From Alistipes senegalensis (GTDB lineage: Bacteria > Bacteroidota > Bacteroidia > Bacteroidales > Rikenellaceae), in NCBI GenBank assembly GCA_023664045.1, contig JAMPGH010000001.1, forward strand, positions 1,034,169 to 1,098,168: DNA of 64,000 nucleotides. Direction: 5' to 3'. The translations under genes and the position numbers were made by a program. This document shows, piece by piece, positions 61,415 to 64,000 of the stretch. Every line of letters begins with the position of its first letter. Position 1 is the stretch's first letter. The notes under the pieces are model-generated. The model saw only the letters and a program-made list of their open reading frames with translations, made no database searches and was not told the origin of the DNA.

Positions 61415-61435
61415 CATAAAGTCGGCCATTGCAAG

Positions 61436-62461
61436 ATGAAAAAACAACGTGTTCTCATTTCCGGGGGTGCCGGTTATATCGGCACCCATACGGCCGTCGA
61501 GCTGGTCGGCGCCGGTTACGATGCGGTACTCGTCGACGACCTCTCCAACTCGGACGAGGCCGCCGTGGAGGGCGTCCGCCGCATCACGGGAGTCGAAGTG
61601 CCGTTCGAGCGGGTCGACACCTGCGATGAGGAGGCACTGCGCGGCGTCTTCCGCAAGTACGAGTTCGACTCGGTGATCCACTTCGCGGCCTACAAGGCCG
61701 TGGGCGAGTCGGTGGCCGAGCCGCTGAAGTACTACCGCAACAACCTCACGTCGTTCATGAATATCTGCGCTCTGATGCGCGAATTCGGGCGGCCGAACAT
61801 CCTCTTCTCGTCGTCGGCGACGGTCTACGGCGAGCCCGAAGCGCTGCCCGTTACGGAGCGGTCGAAGCGGCAGCCCGCCACTTCGCCCTACGGCAATACC
61901 AAGCAGATGGCCGAGGACATCCTGCGCGACTGCTGCGCCGCCTATCCCGAGATGCGGGGCATCGCGCTGCGTTACTTCAATCCCATCGGCGCCCATCCGT
62001 CGGCCCTGATCGGGGAGCTGCCGCGCGGCGTGCCCCAGAATCTGGTGCCCTACATCACGCAGACGGCCGCCGGCATCCGCGAATGCCTCTCCGTTTTCGG
62101 CAACGACTACCCCACGCCCGACGGCACCTGTCTGCGCGACTACATCGACGTGTGCGATCTGGCGCGGGCCCACGTAGCGGCCGTCGACCGCATGACCGGG
62201 AGCCGGATGAAATCGTCGTACGAGATCTTCAACGTCGGCACGGGACGTCCCGTCTCGGTGCTGGAGCTGGTCGAAGGATTCGAAAAGGCCAATAACCTGA
62301 AACTCAACTACAAGATCGTCGACCGCCGGCCCGGCGACGTGCCTGCTGTGTGGGCCGATACGACGCTGGCCAACGAGGAGCTGGGCTGGAAAGCCGAGCG
62401 CCCGTTGGAGGAGACGCTCCGCAGTGCGTGGGCTTGGGAAAAACGGGTCCGGGGCAAGTGA
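61436..62461 (+). CDS. galE: UDP-glucose 4-epimerase
   Basis: The protein has 341 residues. The NAD-binding motif GGAGYIGTHTAVELV and the SDR catalytic YGNTKQ (Tyr and Lys) with LFSSSATVYGEP are present. LRYFNPIGAHPSALIG is a substrate-site block. It interconverts UDP-glucose and UDP-galactose. It lies 21 bases after galK. Confidence 0.95.
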   Translation: MKKQRVLISGGAGYIGTHTAVELVGAGYDAVLVDDLSNSDEAAVEGVRRITGVEVPFERVDTCDEEALRGVFRKYEFDSVIHFAAYKAVGESVAEPLKYYRNNLTSFMNICALMREFGRPNILFSSSATVYGEPEALPVTERSKRQPATSPYGNTKQMAEDILRDCCAAYPEMRGIALRYFNPIGAHPSALIGELPRGVPQNLVPYITQTAAGIRECLSVFGNDYPTPDGTCLRDYIDVCDLARAHVAAVDRMTGSRMKSSYEIFNVGTGRPVSVLELVEGFEKANNLKLNYKIVDRRPGDVPAVWADTTLANEELGWKAERPLEETLRSAWAWEKRVRGK

Positions 62462-62538
62462 TCCGGATCCGGCGCTTGCCGCCGTTGGCGGCGAGGCGGA
62501 CCGATGACTGGAAAACAATCCAAACAGAGATAAGTGAT

Positions 62539-63438
62539 ATGAAACCTACGCTTTTTGTGCTGGCTGCCGGAATGGGTTCGCGTTACGGCGGTCTGAAGCA
62601 GCTGGACGGGCTCGGCCCCCACGGCGAGACGATCATGGACTATTCGATTTTCGACGCCGTGCGCAGCGGCTTCGGCAAGGTGGTCTTCGTCATCCGTCGC
62701 GATTTCGAACAGGATTTCCGCGAGAAGGTGCTCGCGAAGTATGAAAACCACATCCCCGTGGAGGTCGTTTTCCAGTCGACCGACGCCCTGCCCGAGGGAT
62801 TCGTCTGCCCGGCGGAGAGGACCAAGCCGTGGGGCACCAACCACGCCGTGCTGATGGGCAAGGAGGCGATTCGCGAGCCCTTCGCCGTCATCAATGCCGA
62901 CGACTTCTACGGCCGCGACGGCTTTCGGGTCTTGGGCGAATGGCTCTCGAAAGCCGAGGGCGAGAACCGCTATTGCATGGTGGGCTACCGCGTGGGCAAC
63001 ACCCTCTCGGAGAGCGGCACCGTGTCGCGCGGCATTTGCCGGACCGATGCCGAGGGTTACCTGACGGGCGTCGTGGAGCGCACCGACATCGCCCGCATCG
63101 ACGGCAAGATCACCTTCACGGGCGACGACGGGCAGCCTGCCACGACCGACGAGACGACGCCCGTGTCGATGAACATGTGGGGCTTCACGCCCGACTACTT
63201 CCGCTATTCGGAGGAGATTTTCCGGCGCTTCCTTGAGGAGAATATCGCCAAGCCCAAAGCGGAGTTCTTCATCCCGCTGGTGGTCAACGAGCTGATCGTC
63301 AGCGGCCGGGCTACGGTCGAGGTGCTCGACACCACGGCCCGCTGGTTCGGCGTAACCTATGCCGAGGACCGGCAGGGCGTCGTCGACAAGATCCGCGAGC
63401 TGATCGCTGCCGGCGAATATCCCGAGAAACTGTGGTAG
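62539..63438 (+). CDS. NDP-sugar nucleotidyltransferase-like protein
   Basis: The protein has 299 residues. The N-terminal activation loop LAAGMGSRYGGLKQLDGLGP and the acidic metal site INADDFYGRDGFRVLGEW fit the GlmU/GalU/RfbA superfamily. It probably joins a nucleotide to a hexose-1-phosphate and may supply UDP-sugar for the Leloir enzymes, given its place after galE. The exact sugar is not clear. The start at 62539 is the first ATG that gives this motif. Confidence 0.85.
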   Translation: MKPTLFVLAAGMGSRYGGLKQLDGLGPHGETIMDYSIFDAVRSGFGKVVFVIRRDFEQDFREKVLAKYENHIPVEVVFQSTDALPEGFVCPAERTKPWGTNHAVLMGKEAIREPFAVINADDFYGRDGFRVLGEWLSKAEGENRYCMVGYRVGNTLSESGTVSRGICRTDAEGYLTGVVERTDIARIDGKITFTGDDGQPATTDETTPVSMNMWGFTPDYFRYSEEIFRRFLEENIAKPKAEFFIPLVVNELIVSGRATVEVLDTTARWFGVTYAEDRQGVVDKIRELIAAGEYPEKLW

Positions 63439-63462
63439 ACACGTCGGTAGTTTCGGAAACGC

Positions 63463-63491
63463 AAAAAAGCCTGCCGACAAAGGAAGCAGGC
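63463..63491 (-). terminator. Terminator of prfC
   Basis: On the minus strand GCCTGC, an 11-base loop and GCAGGC are followed by six T residues. It lies downstream of the prfC stop and overlaps the 3' end of the galactose run. Confidence 0.75.
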
Positions 63492-63500
63492 ACTTCATAA

Positions 63501-63530
63501 AGAGAGGGCAGCGGTATCGCTGCCCTCTCT
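63501..63530. terminator. Terminator of the galactose genes
   Basis: A 13-base perfect stem pairs AGAGAGGGCAGCG with CGCTGCCCTCTCT around a GTAT loop, followed by CTTTT on the plus strand. It sits between the nucleotidyltransferase and prfC genes. Confidence 0.85.
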
Positions 63531-63533
63531 CTT

Positions 63534-64000
63534 TTAGAACTCGCTGGCGAACGAGAAGCGGATATCCTTGAAATTCTCCTGCGCTAAGGTCAGCGCATAG
63601 CTCGTGTCGGCCAGAAAGACGTCGCGGCCATGCTTGTCGACGGCCATGTTGGTGTGCTTGCGCTTCTTGAAGTCGGCAAGCTGCGCGGCGTTGTCGCTCT
63701 CGATCCAGCAGGCCTTGTAGATCGAAATGGGCTCCCAGCGGCACGAGGCGTTGTACTCGTGCTCCAGCCGGTATTGGATCACTTCGAACTGCAGGGCGCC
63801 CACCGTGCCGATGATCTTGCGGCCGTTGAGCGAGGAGGTGAAGAGCTGCGCCACGCCCTCGTCCATGAGCTGGTCGATGCCTTTGGCCAGCTGCTTGAAT
63901 TTCAGCGGGTCGGCATTCTCGATGTAGCGGAACTGCTCGGGTGCGAACGACGGGATGCCCGTGAACTTGAGCGCTTCGCCCTCGGTGAAGGTGTCGCCGA
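63534..64000 (-). CDS. prfC: Peptide chain release factor 3, C-terminal part (partial)
   Basis: The frame runs off the right edge of the window; the stop is TAA at 63536-63534. From the edge it reads GDTFTEGEALKFTGIPSFAP, then EQFRYIENADPLKFKQLAKG and GTVGALQFEVIQYRLEHEYN, all hallmarks of RF3 domain 3. RF3 is a GTPase that releases RF1 and RF2 after termination. The G domain is outside the window. Confidence 0.93.
   Translation of the reverse strand, partial: GDTFTEGEALKFTGIPSFAPEQFRYIENADPLKFKQLAKGIDQLMDEGVAQLFTSSLNGRKIIGTVGALQFEVIQYRLEHEYNASCRWEPISIYKACWIESDNAAQLADFKKRKHTNMAVDKHGRDVFLADTSYALTLAQENFKDIRFSFASEF

Noticed and set aside
1-64000. CRISPR arrays, rRNA operons and full insertion sequences with a transposase
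   Set aside because: No regularly spaced repeats, no rRNA signature and no transposase motif were seen. The only recombinase, at 45327-46244, is a housekeeping Xer type.

Overview
The window looks like the chromosome of a GC-rich (roughly 60 %) member of the Bacteroidales, most like Alistipes or another Rikenellaceae. The evidence is threefold. Promoters have the Bacteroidota form TTTG, about 20 bases, then TAnnTTTG, with little use of Shine-Dalgarno sites. Several families are typical of Bacteroidota (DUF4271, DUF4296, DUF3467, PorT-like barrel, phage protein P5). Short AT-rich spacers separate operons in otherwise GC-rich DNA. The assignment rests on reading alone, not on a database search.

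Layout. 0-6.1 kb: the end of a cell-division cluster (murD, ftsW), an S4 RNA-binding protein, the leftward operon rplY-pth-yjbR, and a TonB-receptor-like barrel. 6.1-14 kb: a leftward phage-derived block (two tail-like proteins, protease, capsid, portal, head-tail connector, P5-like lysis protein) with no terminase, integrase or tape measure; a MITE-like repeat sits inside it. 14-24 kb: an 870-base non-coding stretch with DnaA-box-like sites and a folded leader before corA, then a long rightward run (LysE exporter, cmk, ispH, S41 protease, sensor kinase, DUF4271, hemD, rnpA, yidD). 24-30.8 kb: leftward genes (CDF metal exporter, hemerythrin-LuxR regulator, LTA-synthase-like membrane enzyme, upp, hflX, tonB). 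31-41 kb: rlmN-thioredoxin, the leftward tgt-lptF/G-PASTA-rluD-rsmG series, then a glycosyltransferase-sigma factor pair and ygiQ. 41-46 kb: yeiH with a porin split by a nonsense codon, recO, prmA, xerD. 46-56 kb: leftward envelope and housekeeping genes (DUF4296, LolC/E-like permease, rbfA, barrel, two lipoproteins, folK, holB, flippase). 56-64 kb: DUF3467, a second MITE copy, folC, lnt, then the galactose genes galK-galE-nucleotidyltransferase and the end of prfC.

Most genes are housekeeping, and many neighbours overlap as ATGA or TGATG, suggesting translational coupling. The points of most interest are non-coding. They are a MITE-like family (two copies with 20-base inverted ends and 8-base flanking repeats), an identical 72-base palindromic repeat carrying a consensus promoter upstream of two unrelated genes, AT-rich inverted spacers, and an apparent avoidance of GTSAC. 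The phage-derived block is the best candidate for an unusual system.
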